Assembly (NCBI GenBank): GCA_002101235.1
Contig: LWTL01000109.1
Coordinates: 1-54,505 of the forward strand
Direction of reading: 5' to 3'
Length of the DNA stretch: 54,505 nt
Source: Cycloclasticus sp. symbiont of Bathymodiolus heckerae
GTDB taxonomy: Bacteria; Pseudomonadota; Gammaproteobacteria; Methylococcales; Cycloclasticaceae
The translations under genes were made by a program, and so were the position numbers. The notes below the pieces were generated by a model, which had not been told where the DNA came from, did no database searches, and saw only the letters and a program-made list of their open reading frames with translations. Below are positions 43,596 to 53,165 of this stretch, in pieces; the first letter of the stretch is position 1, and each line of letters begins with the position of its first letter.

Positions 43596-46046
43596 ATGAC
43601 AATTATCAACCATCAAAAACAAGACAAAGCGTGTTTTCACTGTGGCCTAGAAGTGCCCAGCGAAAAATCGTGGGGTATTGACTTTGATGGGTGTTGGCGA
43701 GCAATGTGCTGTCCGGGCTGTGAAGCGGTGGCAAAAGCAATCATTGATAATGGCCTATCAAGCTTTTACCAAAAGCGGACGGCCTATTCCGAACAGACAG
43801 ATAGCATACCGAGTGAATTGGAATATTATGACAATGTTCAAGACGAAAGTAATAGTCCGTCCACCGAATATATTGAAACAACCTTAATTATTGAAGGTAT
43901 CACGTGTTCAGCATGTGTTTGGTTGCTTGAGCGTCATGTTAGGCAGTTAACAGGGGTGTTGTCATTCAGTGTTAATTACGCGACAAGACGCGCTTTACTC
44001 AAAACGAAAAAGGGCGCGATTCGTTTGAGCGAAGTATTAGCGGCGATTCAATCAGTTGGTTATCGCGCTTTTCCATATGATTCAGGCAAGCAGTTTGAAG
44101 TTTTACAGGGTGAGCGAAAAGACTTTTTAAGCAGAATAGGTGTGGCTGTTTTTTGTGGCATGCAAGTGATGATGATTACAGTAGGCATATATATGGCTGG
44201 GCAGGATATTGATGCTGATATGTTGTCATTTATGAAGTGGGTGAGTGCTTTTTTAACATTACCTGTGCTTTTGTTTTCTGGCATGCCTTTTTTACGCTCC
44301 GCGTATCGTGACTTGGAAAACAAAAGGCCTGGCATGGATGTGCCGGTCGCTTTAGGTATTGGTCTTGGGTTTGCTGCAAGTCTTTTTAATACCTTCAACG
44401 GGCAAGGCGATACGTATTATGAATCTGTTTGTATGTTTGTTGTCTTTTTATTATCAGCACGCTATGTAGAGTTTTTGACGCGCTGGCATGCTGTTAATTC
44501 CAGTGAGAGGATGAGCCAAGCAATACCGCTCATGGCAAAAAAAATTGTTGAAAACGAAGGCGTGAAACAGGTGTCAGCAAAAGCGTTGCAGGTTGGTGAT
44601 GTCGTTCAGATTAATCCAGGAGAGGCTGTTCCCGCAGACGCTGTGGTTTTAGAGGGTAGCTCGCATGTGGATGAGTCTATTTTGACGGGTGAAAACCATC
44701 CGCTGCATAAAAAGGTTGGCGAGAGTTTATTGGGTGGTAGCCATAATCTTGATAATACGCTGATAGCACAAGTTGTTTGTGTAGGTGAAGACAGTACCTT
44801 GTCGACAATTTCACGTTTAATTGAAAGGGGACACTCAGAGAAACCCGCTTGGGTTGAAAGAGCCGACCGGTATGCGAGTGTATTTGTTCTGTTGGTTATT
44901 CTGGTAACGGTGGGTACAGCATGGGGTGGCTTCTGGCAGGGCAACGAGAATTGGTTTTCAATTGCACTGTCCGTTTTAGTGGTGACATGCCCATGTGCCT
45001 TATCGTTAGCGACGCCAACAGCTTACACCGCTGCAATGAGCAGTTTGTTTGATAAAGGTATCATTATTACCAAAGGCACGGCATTAGAAAAGTTAGCAAC
45101 GATTAAACAGGTTGTTTTTGACAAAACAGGAACGCTGACACAAGGAACGATGAGTATCGAGAATTGTGAGGTCTTTAAGTCAAGCTTTGAACAGCAAGAA
45201 AGCGTAGATATTGCTATTGGTTTAGAACAGTTTTCAGATCACCCTATAGCGCGTGCCTTTAAGCAGCAAAAGCCAGTCGTTGTTCATCAAGTGGTAGCAG
45301 TAGAACAAAAGAACGGGGCTGGTTTAAGTGGCGAGATAAAGGGCATAAGGTATTATTTGGGTTCTGAAAACTATGTTCGAGAATATTCCACACTAACAGC
45401 TGTAAAACAGTCAAAAGGAACGCAGGTTTATTTAGCAAATGAAGAGCGCGTATTGGCTGTTTTTGAAATACATGACGATATACGACATGGTGCGCGTAAT
45501 ATTGTTCAGTGGTTAAAAGGTCGGGGCAAGTATGTGAGCTTATTAAGTGGTGATAAGGAAATGCCGGTTACTTGGTTGGCTAAAAAAGTAGGTATAGACG
45601 ATGCGATGTTTAACATTACGCCACAGGGAAAATTAGATGAGATTGATCGTCTTCAAGTGGCAGGAAAGCAAGTTGTAATGGTGGGCGATGGCATTAATGA
45701 TGCACCTGTTTTAGCCAAAGCAGATGTATCTGTTTCAGTCTCAGGCGCAAGCCAGTTGGCTCGATCATCATCGGATATATTATTAATGAGTGATGACATG
45801 GAAAGCTTGCAACAGGTTTTTCAGTTATCAGCAAAAATGAACGGTGTGATCAAACAAAATATGCTGTGGGCGTTGGTTTACAATATTGGGGCGTTACCGC
45901 TAGCAATGGCTGGTTATGTGGAGCCTTGGCAGGCGGCGTTAGGCATGTCAGTTAGTTCTTTAGTGGTCGTACTTAATTCGTTTAGGTTACGTTTTACATT
46001 GCCAGTAACTAAGGTTAGAGACGTTACGGAGTTATCACGTGGATAG
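43596..46046 (+). CDS. ccoI: Copper-translocating P-type ATPase CcoI (FixI)
   Basis: An 816 aa P1B ATPase that exports copper for cbb3 assembly. It has the N-terminal cysteine-rich FixI domain (CFHCG ... CCPGC), an HMA domain with ITCSACVWLLERH, the ion motif CPC near 465-467, the phosphorylation motif DKTGT at 509, and GDGINDAP. The divergent position next to the regulator and start of ccoN is typical. Confidence 0.96.
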   Translation: MTIINHQKQDKACFHCGLEVPSEKSWGIDFDGCWRAMCCPGCEAVAKAIIDNGLSSFYQKRTAYSEQTDSIPSELEYYDNVQDESNSPSTEYIETTLIIEGITCSACVWLLERHVRQLTGVLSFSVNYATRRALLKTKKGAIRLSEVLAAIQSVGYRAFPYDSGKQFEVLQGERKDFLSRIGVAVFCGMQVMMITVGIYMAGQDIDADMLSFMKWVSAFLTLPVLLFSGMPFLRSAYRDLENKRPGMDVPVALGIGLGFAASLFNTFNGQGDTYYESVCMFVVFLLSARYVEFLTRWHAVNSSERMSQAIPLMAKKIVENEGVKQVSAKALQVGDVVQINPGEAVPADAVVLEGSSHVDESILTGENHPLHKKVGESLLGGSHNLDNTLIAQVVCVGEDSTLSTISRLIERGHSEKPAWVERADRYASVFVLLVILVTVGTAWGGFWQGNENWFSIALSVLVVTCPCALSLATPTAYTAAMSSLFDKGIIITKGTALEKLATIKQVVFDKTGTLTQGTMSIENCEVFKSSFEQQESVDIAIGLEQFSDHPIARAFKQQKPVVVHQVVAVEQKNGAGLSGEIKGIRYYLGSENYVREYSTLTAVKQSKGTQVYLANEERVLAVFEIHDDIRHGARNIVQWLKGRGKYVSLLSGDKEMPVTWLAKKVGIDDAMFNITPQGKLDEIDRLQVAGKQVVMVGDGINDAPVLAKADVSVSVSGASQLARSSSDILLMSDDMESLQQVFQLSAKMNGVIKQNMLWALVYNIGALPLAMAGYVEPWQAALGMSVSSLVVVLNSFRLRFTLPVTKVRDVTELSRG

Positions 46047-46233
46047 TTTGTACTTTTTAATACCAGTATCAGTCATTCTTGTTGGTTTGATTGTGATGAT
46101 ATTTCTATGGGCAGTTCGTTCAGGCCAGTTTGATGATATGGAAGGCCCTGCGCACAGTATTTTGCATGAAGAAGAAAAAGAAAAAGAAGATGATGCCGCT
46201 AGTAAAGGTGGCGATGATCACGATGCTAATTAA
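46039..46233 (+). CDS. ccoS: cbb3 oxidase maturation protein CcoS
   Basis: A 64 aa protein with one membrane helix (LYFLIPVSVILVGLIVMIFLW), followed by AVRSGQFDDMEGPAHSIL, the CcoS signature, and an acidic tail. The GTG start overlaps ccoI by eight bases. It is needed for insertion of cofactors into the oxidase in other bacteria. Confidence 0.93.
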   Translation: MDSLYFLIPVSVILVGLIVMIFLWAVRSGQFDDMEGPAHSILHEEEKEKEDDAASKGGDDHDAN

Positions 46234-46912
46234 GTGAGTGATTGTGTAAGTCGTTAAGACTCACTAAATTAAAGAGAGCGAACGCGATAATTAAAACGCC
46301 TGCTATGCGGCGTGCGGTGGTTGAGTTTTTAAGTTGAATGAGCTTTTCTGACGCAAAGCCCATCGTAAGAAGCATCGGAAGTGTTCCAAGTCCGAAGCAC
46401 AGCATAATCAGCGCGCCATTAACTAGGCTTGCGCTAGCTAAACTCCATGCAAGTGCCGAATATACGAGGCCACACGGTAGCCAGCCCCAAATAAGCCCAA
46501 GGTAAAAAGCGTTTTTTTTATTTTGAATAGGCAGCAATTGGCGGCTTAACGGTGAAATATGCTTCCAAAGGTGTTGCCCAAGTTTCTCCAAATAACTAAG
46601 AAAATTGAGTTTTCCCAATAGATAAAATCCAAACGCGAACATGAAAATGGCAGTAAAAATGCGTGAAAATAACAGCAGTGATTGAGGTTCCAGTGGCAAC
46701 AGTGCTAACTGTGAAAGCCCGCCCGCGAGTAAGCCAATAAAAGTGTAACTAAGAATGCGGCCGATATTGTAAGCCAGTGTTTTTTCAACGGCTTGTCGGT
46801 TAGAACTATTTTGTTGTTGGCTCAATATGCCTACAATGCCGCCACACATGGGCACACAGTGTGTAGAACCCAAAAAGCCGATAACAAAGGCGATGAAAAA
46901 AGAACTTTCCAT
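46226..46912 (-). CDS. Sulfite exporter TauE/SafE family membrane protein
   Basis: A 228 aa protein with about six membrane segments, starting FIAFVIGFLGSTHCVPMCGGIVG, the urease-accessory/UreH-like domain usual beside ccoIS. Cysteines in HCVPMCGG may bind metal. Related genes are often in cbb3 clusters and are thought to help copper or cytochrome maturation. It is convergent with ccoS, overlapping by eight bases. Confidence 0.85.
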   Translation of the reverse strand: MESSFFIAFVIGFLGSTHCVPMCGGIVGILSQQQNSSNRQAVEKTLAYNIGRILSYTFIGLLAGGLSQLALLPLEPQSLLLFSRIFTAIFMFAFGFYLLGKLNFLSYLEKLGQHLWKHISPLSRQLLPIQNKKNAFYLGLIWGWLPCGLVYSALAWSLASASLVNGALIMLCFGLGTLPMLLTMGFASEKLIQLKNSTTARRIAGVLIIAFALFNLVSLNDLHNHSLN

Positions 46913-46958
46913 GAAGTAGGGTGGTGAGCAGCTGAGGCTCGTAGTTAAAGCTTGGCTT

Positions 46959-47507
46959 TTAAAGCATACCTAATTGAAGTTTAGCAGCTTCAGACATCAT
47001 GTTTTGATTCCACGGCGGGTCTAAAACAACCTCAACTTCAACGGTTTCAACACCTTCCATGCGCTTTATGCCAGATTCGATATCGCCTTGAATAACGGGG
47101 CCCATACCGCAACCTGGTGCAGTCAGTGTCATTTTAACGTGCACGTGATTCAATCCATCCGTTAGTGCGCGAACAGTGCAATCATAAATGAGACCAAGAT
47201 CGACCACATTAACGGGGATTTCAGGATCATAGACTGTTTTCATAAATTCCCATGATGCTTCACGCATAGACTCTGGGTCGGTGCCGGTATCATATGCGTG
47301 GATTACTTCAACTTCTTTGCCTAGTGCGTCAGCATCAATGGCTGAAATTCGCGCCATAACACCTGTCTCACTCGATACAGTGTAAGTGCCGCCCAATGAT
47401 TGCATGATAGTGACGACGTCATTTTCTTTTAGTGTAATGTGTACGCCATCGGGGATGATAATGGCGTTAACGTCTCTATTTAGCGCAATACTTTCTTGTC
47501 CATGCAT
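46959..47507 (-). CDS. sufT: Fe-S cluster assembly protein SufT
   Basis: A 182 aa protein with a MIP18/DUF59 domain: WEFMKTVYDPEIPVNVVDLGLIYDC and VKMTLTAPGCGMGPVIQGDIE, with the conserved Cys, and an N-terminal part (LKENDVVTIMQSLGGTYTV) that marks the SufT subgroup over PaaD. No suf operon is in the window. Its role is in Fe-S maturation under high demand, which the CcoG and FNR proteins would add to. Confidence 0.9.
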   Translation of the reverse strand: MHGQESIALNRDVNAIIIPDGVHITLKENDVVTIMQSLGGTYTVSSETGVMARISAIDADALGKEVEVIHAYDTGTDPESMREASWEFMKTVYDPEIPVNVVDLGLIYDCTVRALTDGLNHVHVKMTLTAPGCGMGPVIQGDIESGIKRMEGVETVEVEVVLDPPWNQNMMSEAAKLQLGML

Positions 47508-47633
47508 GATAATTTTCTAGGGAGTTGTTAAGTAAGTGAATAATACTCCAAATTTGTTTAAGAAAAACGAAACCTGTAGGATATTTAAGTATAAAGCTGA
47601 ATTAAGCAGGATGCTTTTTCGCTTCAATGAAAC

Positions 47634-47652
47634 TTATGGTCTGTGACCATAA
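47634..47652. promoter_or_regulatory. Palindrome upstream of the YihY gene, possible operator
   Basis: TTATGGTC and GACCATAA form a perfect 8-base inverted repeat around TGT. It lies in the divergent spacer between sufT and yihY. I cannot link it to a known regulator. Confidence 0.4.
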
Positions 47653-47694
47653 AACTTGCTTGTTTATAAAGTGAGCACGCCACAAGGAGCGGTA

Positions 47695-49026
47695 GTGTCA
47701 GAAAGTAAATTTAAGTTACAACGTAAAATTGAAGGTCTGTTATGGCCAGATGAACAGGCTTTAACGAAGTCTAAAATTTTGTTGTTGAAAGCATTACGTG
47801 TTACATACGTCGCCATTTTAGATCTGATAGGTGGGCAGCTCAGTTTGCGTGCAATGAGTCTTGTTTACACAACGTTATTGTCTATCGTGCCTTTATTGGC
47901 GCTTAGTTTCTCTGTTTTGAAGGCGATGGGGGCACACAATGAAATAGAGCCTTTTCTATTCCAATTTTTAGCACCCCTAGGAGAGCAGGGCGTACAGATT
48001 GGCGAAAACATTATTGGCTTTATCGACAATATAAAAGTGGGTGTGCTCGGTTCAGTTGGTTTGGGTTTATTGATCTATACCGTATTATCTTTGGTGCAAA
48101 AAATTGAAAACGCATTCAATATGATTTGGCATGTTGAAGCGACTCGAAGCATCGGTGAGCGGTTTAGCAGTTACCTCAGTGTTATTTTAATTGGCCCCGT
48201 AATGATGGTGTCAGCATTGGGCATGACGGCAACAGTGATGAGTTCTTCTGTGGTGACCTACTTCATGGAGATTGAACCCTTTGGTAGCTTAATTGTATTA
48301 GCGACGAAGTTACTGCCTTACTTAATGGTAATGGGTGTATTTGCGTTTATTTATATGTTTGTGCCCAACACAAAAGTACGCTTTTTCCCTGCGGTTATTG
48401 GTGCTGTCATTGCTGGATTCTTGTGGGAAACATCAGGCGTATTGTTCGCAACCTTTGTCGTTAGTTCAACAAAGTATACGGCTATCTACTCGAGCTTTGC
48501 TGTGGTCATTATGCTGCTCATTTGGCTATACATCAGTTGGCTAATTTTGTTGTTTGGTTCAAACCTTGCGTTCTATGTACAGAATCCGTCGTCACTTCGA
48601 GTGAGCCGTGACGGGTTTGAAATAAGTAACCGAGTGAAGGAGCGGGTCGCTTTGTATATGATGCAAATCATAGGTAAGGCGCATCATGATGGAGATAAAT
48701 TGCCGACACAGGATGATTTAACGAGCATAATTTCCGTACCTCATACGCTGATACGATATGTTTTAACAAAATTAGTTGCGAATAAATTGGTGGTTGAAAG
48801 TAATGCCGTCCCTGTTACTTATCTGCCGGGGAAATCACTGGATGTGTTGTTGCTAAGTGACGTTATTGGAGTAATACGAAGCGCAGAGGAGGAGCAATTC
48901 ATCTCTGTTAATACAATTACGTTACCGGCGGCGGTGTTAACAGTAGCGTCAGGTGTAGATGATGCCGTAAAAAGCGTATTAAACGAAAAAACACTGTTAG
49001 ACCTTGTTATTGAAAAGAGCGAATAA
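47695..49026 (+). CDS. YihY/BrkB family membrane protein
   Basis: From GTG 47695 (AAGGAG at 47684-47689) the product has 443 aa; an upstream TTG at 47656 would add 13 residues but has no site. It has about six membrane helices, including RAMSLVYTTLLSIVPLLALSF and FFPAVIGAVIAGFLWE, then a C-terminal winged-helix-like region (LPTQDDLTSIISVPHTLIRYVLTKLV). The family was once annotated as RNase BN, which is no longer accepted; its function is unsettled. Confidence 0.88.
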   Translation: MSESKFKLQRKIEGLLWPDEQALTKSKILLLKALRVTYVAILDLIGGQLSLRAMSLVYTTLLSIVPLLALSFSVLKAMGAHNEIEPFLFQFLAPLGEQGVQIGENIIGFIDNIKVGVLGSVGLGLLIYTVLSLVQKIENAFNMIWHVEATRSIGERFSSYLSVILIGPVMMVSALGMTATVMSSSVVTYFMEIEPFGSLIVLATKLLPYLMVMGVFAFIYMFVPNTKVRFFPAVIGAVIAGFLWETSGVLFATFVVSSTKYTAIYSSFAVVIMLLIWLYISWLILLFGSNLAFYVQNPSSLRVSRDGFEISNRVKERVALYMMQIIGKAHHDGDKLPTQDDLTSIISVPHTLIRYVLTKLVANKLVVESNAVPVTYLPGKSLDVLLLSDVIGVIRSAEEEQFISVNTITLPAAVLTVASGVDDAVKSVLNEKTLLDLVIEKSE

Positions 49027-49097
49027 TAATTTTTAAAGACCTTATACGCCAGATGCTTTAAAATTCAGCGCTTAATTAGACCCAAGGTTTTTAGCTA

Positions 49098-50777
49098 ATG
49101 AATGACACAACCACAGAGCCAACACCCAGTAACTTTATTCGTAACATTATTGATGCGGACCTAGAGTCTGGCAAACACAATAAAGTCATTACACGCTTTC
49201 CACCAGAGCCTAATGGCTATCTTCATATTGGGCATGCTAAGTCTATTTGTTTGAACTTTGGTATTTCTCAAGACTACCCTGATGCAACGTGTCACTTACG
49301 CTTTGACGATACTAATCCAGGAAAAGAAAAGTCTGAGTATATCGATGCGATTAAAGAGGATGTGCGTTGGTTAGGTTTTGATTGGGCTGATAACTTGCAC
49401 CACACGTCGGATTATTTTGATCAGTTATACGCGTATGCCGTTGAGTTAATTAAAAAAGATAAGGCATATGTTGATAGCTTGTCAGCCGGTGATATTCGTC
49501 TGTATCGTGGCAATTTAACTGAGCCCGGTAAAGATAGTCCGTTTAGAGGTCGCTCTGTTGAAGATAATATTGCCCTATTAGAGGGCATGAAAAAGGGCGA
49601 GTTTGCTGAAGGCGAGCATTTATTACGCGCAAAAATTGATATGTCTGCGCCCAACATTAATATGCGTGACCCTGCTATTTATCGTATAAAAAACATGTCA
49701 CACCCTATGACGGGCGATACCTGGCATATTTACCCTATGTATGACTTCGCCCATTGCGTATCGGATGCGATTGAAGGTATTACGCATTCACTGTGTACCT
49801 TAGAGTTTGAAGATCACCGTCCTTTATATGATTGGTTCTTAGATGAGTTAGAGACACCCGCGCACCCGCAGCAAATAGAGTTTTCACGGTTAAATTTAGA
49901 CTATACGGTGATGAGTAAGCGTAAATTGCACGAGCTGGTAGAAGGCGATTTTGTAAACGGTTGGAATGATCCGCGTTTACCAACGTTAAGCGGTATGCGT
50001 AGGCGAGGGTATACGCCCAATGCCATTCGTGATTTCTGTTCGCGTATAGGCGTTACAAAAAAAGACAATATCATCGAAATGAGTGTGCTGGAAAACTCTT
50101 TACGTGAAGATTTAGGCGAAAATTCACCTAGAGCGTTAGCCGTTCTTGACCCTATTAAACTTATTATTACTAATTACCCAGAAGACCAAGACGAAATACT
50201 CGCCGGTGTGAACCACCCGAAAAAGCCGGAAGAAGGGATGCGTGATATTCCTTTTTCAAAAGAGCTTTATATTGAACGCAGCGACTATATGGAAGATGCG
50301 CCGAAGAAATTTTTCCGCCTTACCGAAGGGCGAGAAGTGCGATTGCGTTTTGCTTACTATGTAACGTGTACCCATGTGATTAAGGATGCGAGTGGTGAGG
50401 TGACAGAAGTGCATTGCACGTACGACTCACAAACACGCGGCGGCAAATCAGAAGATGGACGTAAGGTGAAAGGCACAATACATTGGGTGTCTGCAAAGCA
50501 TGCCGTTAATGCTGAAGTAAGACAATATGACCGATTGTTCACCATTGCTGCGCCAGCATCTTCAAAAGAGCAAGACTACAAAGACTTTATTAATAAAGAC
50601 TCTATACACGTGTTGAAAAACTGCAAATTAGAAGCCTCTTTATTAGAACCAGCAACGGCTGCATACCAATTTGAAAGGCAGGGTTATTTTTGCCAAGACA
50701 ATGTCGATTCAAAAGCGGGTGCGTTGGTGTTTAACCGAATTGTTACTTTGCGTGATTCGTGGGCTAAAAAGAAGTAA
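49098..50777 (+). CDS. glnS: Glutamine--tRNA ligase
   Basis: A 559 aa class I synthetase. [22 protein letters not shown] holds the HIGH motif and VMSKRKL is the KMSKS-type motif. The presence of GlnRS suggests direct charging of tRNA-Gln. Length fits the gammaproteobacterial enzyme. Confidence 0.98.
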   Translation: MNDTTTEPTPSNFIRNIIDADLESGKHNKVITRFPPEPNGYLHIGHAKSICLNFGISQDYPDATCHLRFDDTNPGKEKSEYIDAIKEDVRWLGFDWADNLHHTSDYFDQLYAYAVELIKKDKAYVDSLSAGDIRLYRGNLTEPGKDSPFRGRSVEDNIALLEGMKKGEFAEGEHLLRAKIDMSAPNINMRDPAIYRIKNMSHPMTGDTWHIYPMYDFAHCVSDAIEGITHSLCTLEFEDHRPLYDWFLDELETPAHPQQIEFSRLNLDYTVMSKRKLHELVEGDFVNGWNDPRLPTLSGMRRRGYTPNAIRDFCSRIGVTKKDNIIEMSVLENSLREDLGENSPRALAVLDPIKLIITNYPEDQDEILAGVNHPKKPEEGMRDIPFSKELYIERSDYMEDAPKKFFRLTEGREVRLRFAYYVTCTHVIKDASGEVTEVHCTYDSQTRGGKSEDGRKVKGTIHWVSAKHAVNAEVRQYDRLFTIAAPASSKEQDYKDFINKDSIHVLKNCKLEASLLEPATAAYQFERQGYFCQDNVDSKAGALVFNRIVTLRDSWAKKK

Positions 50778-50800
50778 AACGCTATTGTTAAAACCTGTAC

Positions 50801-53029
50801 TTACATGGGTTTGTGCGCCCAGTTTTTTATCTGTTTGATACTGGCGCTGTAACCTAAGCTAGATGTCTGATCAACTTGCTCGTAATTCAAGGTGCTGACA
50901 TTTTCTACAGGCAGTTCAATATATAAATCAGCCATTTTCTGTTCTTGTACCTGTACGCCGTAATTCACAGCGGCAACAGTAATTGAGCGTTCTAATATAT
51001 GTAAAATCCCCGGTGTTTTGATGCTTTTTTGGAAGGGGTTAAGACGTGAAATAAAGAGTTTTAAGCCTGAAATATCTGATTCAAAAGGGGCGTTGTTAGT
51101 TAAGTCCAGTTTCGGTGAAATGTCGGATGCAATAATATTACAACCACCAGCTGTTTTTCGCATTTCGTCGATGGGTAAATTGTTAAGTAAGCCACCGTCT
51201 ACAATTAAGTCGCCATCTTTGCACACCGGTGGAATCATGGCGGGTAGCGACATACTACAACGTAGCGCGTCTTTTAAAGCACCGCGGGTATGCACGATTT
51301 GTTCTGCACGGGTCAGGTTAGTGGAAATACAGAAAAATGGAATAACAAGGTCTTCAATAAGTTGATCGCCAAAGGCGGCATTTAACTCGTGTTCAATACG
51401 TCGCCCTTTAATAAGAGATAGAAGTGGCAGCGTGTAATCAAATAGTTTTTTTAAGTGGTTTTTGCATAGTTGTGAAATGCCTTCGCTGTCATAGCCTACC
51501 GCTATACCAGAAGCAATGATCGCGCCGATGCTAGTTCCACAAACCTTATCGATAGGAATGCCTTGTTCTTCCAAAGCGCGAATAACGCCAATGTGTGCGT
51601 AACCACGTGCACCGCCACCACCCAGCACTAGTGCGTTAGCGTTGCCTGTTAACAATCGGCCAAGACGCTGCATATCGCCAGCAACGCCTTCACGGATATG
51701 GCACCAATCATCAATATGGCGGTTATCCAGCCAACAACGTGTCCCTGTGATAGGTTTGTTGGGATCAGGGTGGACTAGAATAAGGCTTTTCTTCTGGTGT
51801 TTTGCTATGCGGCCAGCATTGACTATTCGTTCCTCGTGTTCACTGGGTTCGCAGCTCTGGTCAGAGCTGGCAATAATAAGAAGCTGATCTGAGTGACGTA
51901 AAATCTTTTCATTCCAATTACTCCAAGAGCGGTCGGCAATGAGAATAATATGGTCGTAAACGAGCTCTTGATGCTCAAGCCATTGAGTAATTAAACTACT
52001 GCGGGAATTCTTGGTGTCGTCTACTGCAAGACCTTGAATGCCAAGAGTCTTGTCAATATCATCTGATGTTAAGCAAATGATAGACCCCCACTCTTGCATA
52101 ACATCTCTAAGTTGTTCAGCGAACTCATTTAAACAGTGGCCTTGGTGCGCAGGGATTAGAGCATATGTTTTAGCTAAGTCATTAACCGCTTGCTTGCCGG
52201 TCTGAAATTTTAAACGGTTCCCGAGTAACGTCGCAATCTGAAACATTGATTGCGGGTGTTTTTCGGCAATTTTATTAAATCCAGTGCGAGAAAACCGAGC
52301 AACGACAGAATCTCTGATGGCGAATACGGTTGCGACCCTGTTGGAATGTGTTAACAGGGCAACTTCCCCAGATACTTCACCAGCGTTGATGATATTAGAT
52401 ACTTTTGTGCCGCCACTGGCGGTTTTAATAACTGACTTTAAGCGGCCTGACAGGACAATATAAACAGCGTCGCCTGGGTCATCTTGCCGAAAAAGTGTTT
52501 CACCATTTTGTAATCGCTTCCACTCAATTTCACTTGCGAGGTAGTCAAATATTTTAGGATCATGAATGCGAAACTTGGTCGAAAAAAATATGCTTAATTG
52601 TGCTTGGTGAAAAGTTGTTTGAATGATCGAGTTGAAGTGGTTAACACCGACTAAGTGCTGATCAAAAAAGTTGTTTAAATCACGCCATGAAGCCTGGAAG
52701 GCAGTGCAACTACCATCGGCGGTCAAAGAAGTTTGGTTACGCTGGCTTGCATGGGATAAAAAGCCACTGGCCAAGTCAGTTTGTTTAAGTTTAATTAAAA
52801 CCTGCTTTGGCATGTCAGGAATTAATAAATTGAAATCAAAAGTACCAGAGGTGATGAGGTATAAATGCGATTCGTTATGTCCTCGGCGGATAGGAATAGC
52901 TTCTTCATCTTCAAAAACAACAGAAGTGAATAAAGGACACAGCTTGGCTAACGCCTCTTCATCAAAGTGATCAAAAGCAGGGCTCTGGCGTAATAAAGCC
53001 AATGAAGGATTTAAGTTAGATATCTCCAT
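50801..53029 (-). CDS. NTE-like patatin phospholipase with cyclic-nucleotide-binding domains
   Basis: A 742 aa protein with two cNMP-binding-like domains (roughly residues 15-135 and 150-270, the second with GDAVYIVLSGRLKSVI), a middle Rossmann-like region, and a patatin domain from about 470. The patatin part has LGGGGARGYAHIG, the nucleophile Ser500 in GTSIG, and DGGLLNNLP. It resembles neuropathy target esterase and RssA relatives, and probably cleaves phospholipids. What ligand the first domains bind is unknown. Confidence 0.9.
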   Translation of the reverse strand: MEISNLNPSLALLRQSPAFDHFDEEALAKLCPLFTSVVFEDEEAIPIRRGHNESHLYLITSGTFDFNLLIPDMPKQVLIKLKQTDLASGFLSHASQRNQTSLTADGSCTAFQASWRDLNNFFDQHLVGVNHFNSIIQTTFHQAQLSIFFSTKFRIHDPKIFDYLASEIEWKRLQNGETLFRQDDPGDAVYIVLSGRLKSVIKTASGGTKVSNIINAGEVSGEVALLTHSNRVATVFAIRDSVVARFSRTGFNKIAEKHPQSMFQIATLLGNRLKFQTGKQAVNDLAKTYALIPAHQGHCLNEFAEQLRDVMQEWGSIICLTSDDIDKTLGIQGLAVDDTKNSRSSLITQWLEHQELVYDHIILIADRSWSNWNEKILRHSDQLLIIASSDQSCEPSEHEERIVNAGRIAKHQKKSLILVHPDPNKPITGTRCWLDNRHIDDWCHIREGVAGDMQRLGRLLTGNANALVLGGGGARGYAHIGVIRALEEQGIPIDKVCGTSIGAIIASGIAVGYDSEGISQLCKNHLKKLFDYTLPLLSLIKGRRIEHELNAAFGDQLIEDLVIPFFCISTNLTRAEQIVHTRGALKDALRCSMSLPAMIPPVCKDGDLIVDGGLLNNLPIDEMRKTAGGCNIIASDISPKLDLTNNAPFESDISGLKLFISRLNPFQKSIKTPGILHILERSITVAAVNYGVQVQEQKMADLYIELPVENVSTLNYEQVDQTSSLGYSASIKQIKNWAHKPM

Positions 53030-53165
53030 AAGAGCCTCTTAGTGCTTTAAACAATAGAATAGTTCCTATATTTATTAATGTATTACATGCAATTGTTAAT
53101 AATTAAACTACACTTTAATCGTTACAACCAACATTATGGCTGAAGTTTTTGCATGCAGTAAATAA

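Noticed and set aside
53142..53152. TGGCTG ... TTTGCA resembling a sigma-54 promoter before the HD-GYP gene
   Set aside because: The GG and GC elements are 11 bases apart, not 10, and the predicted start would leave almost no leader.
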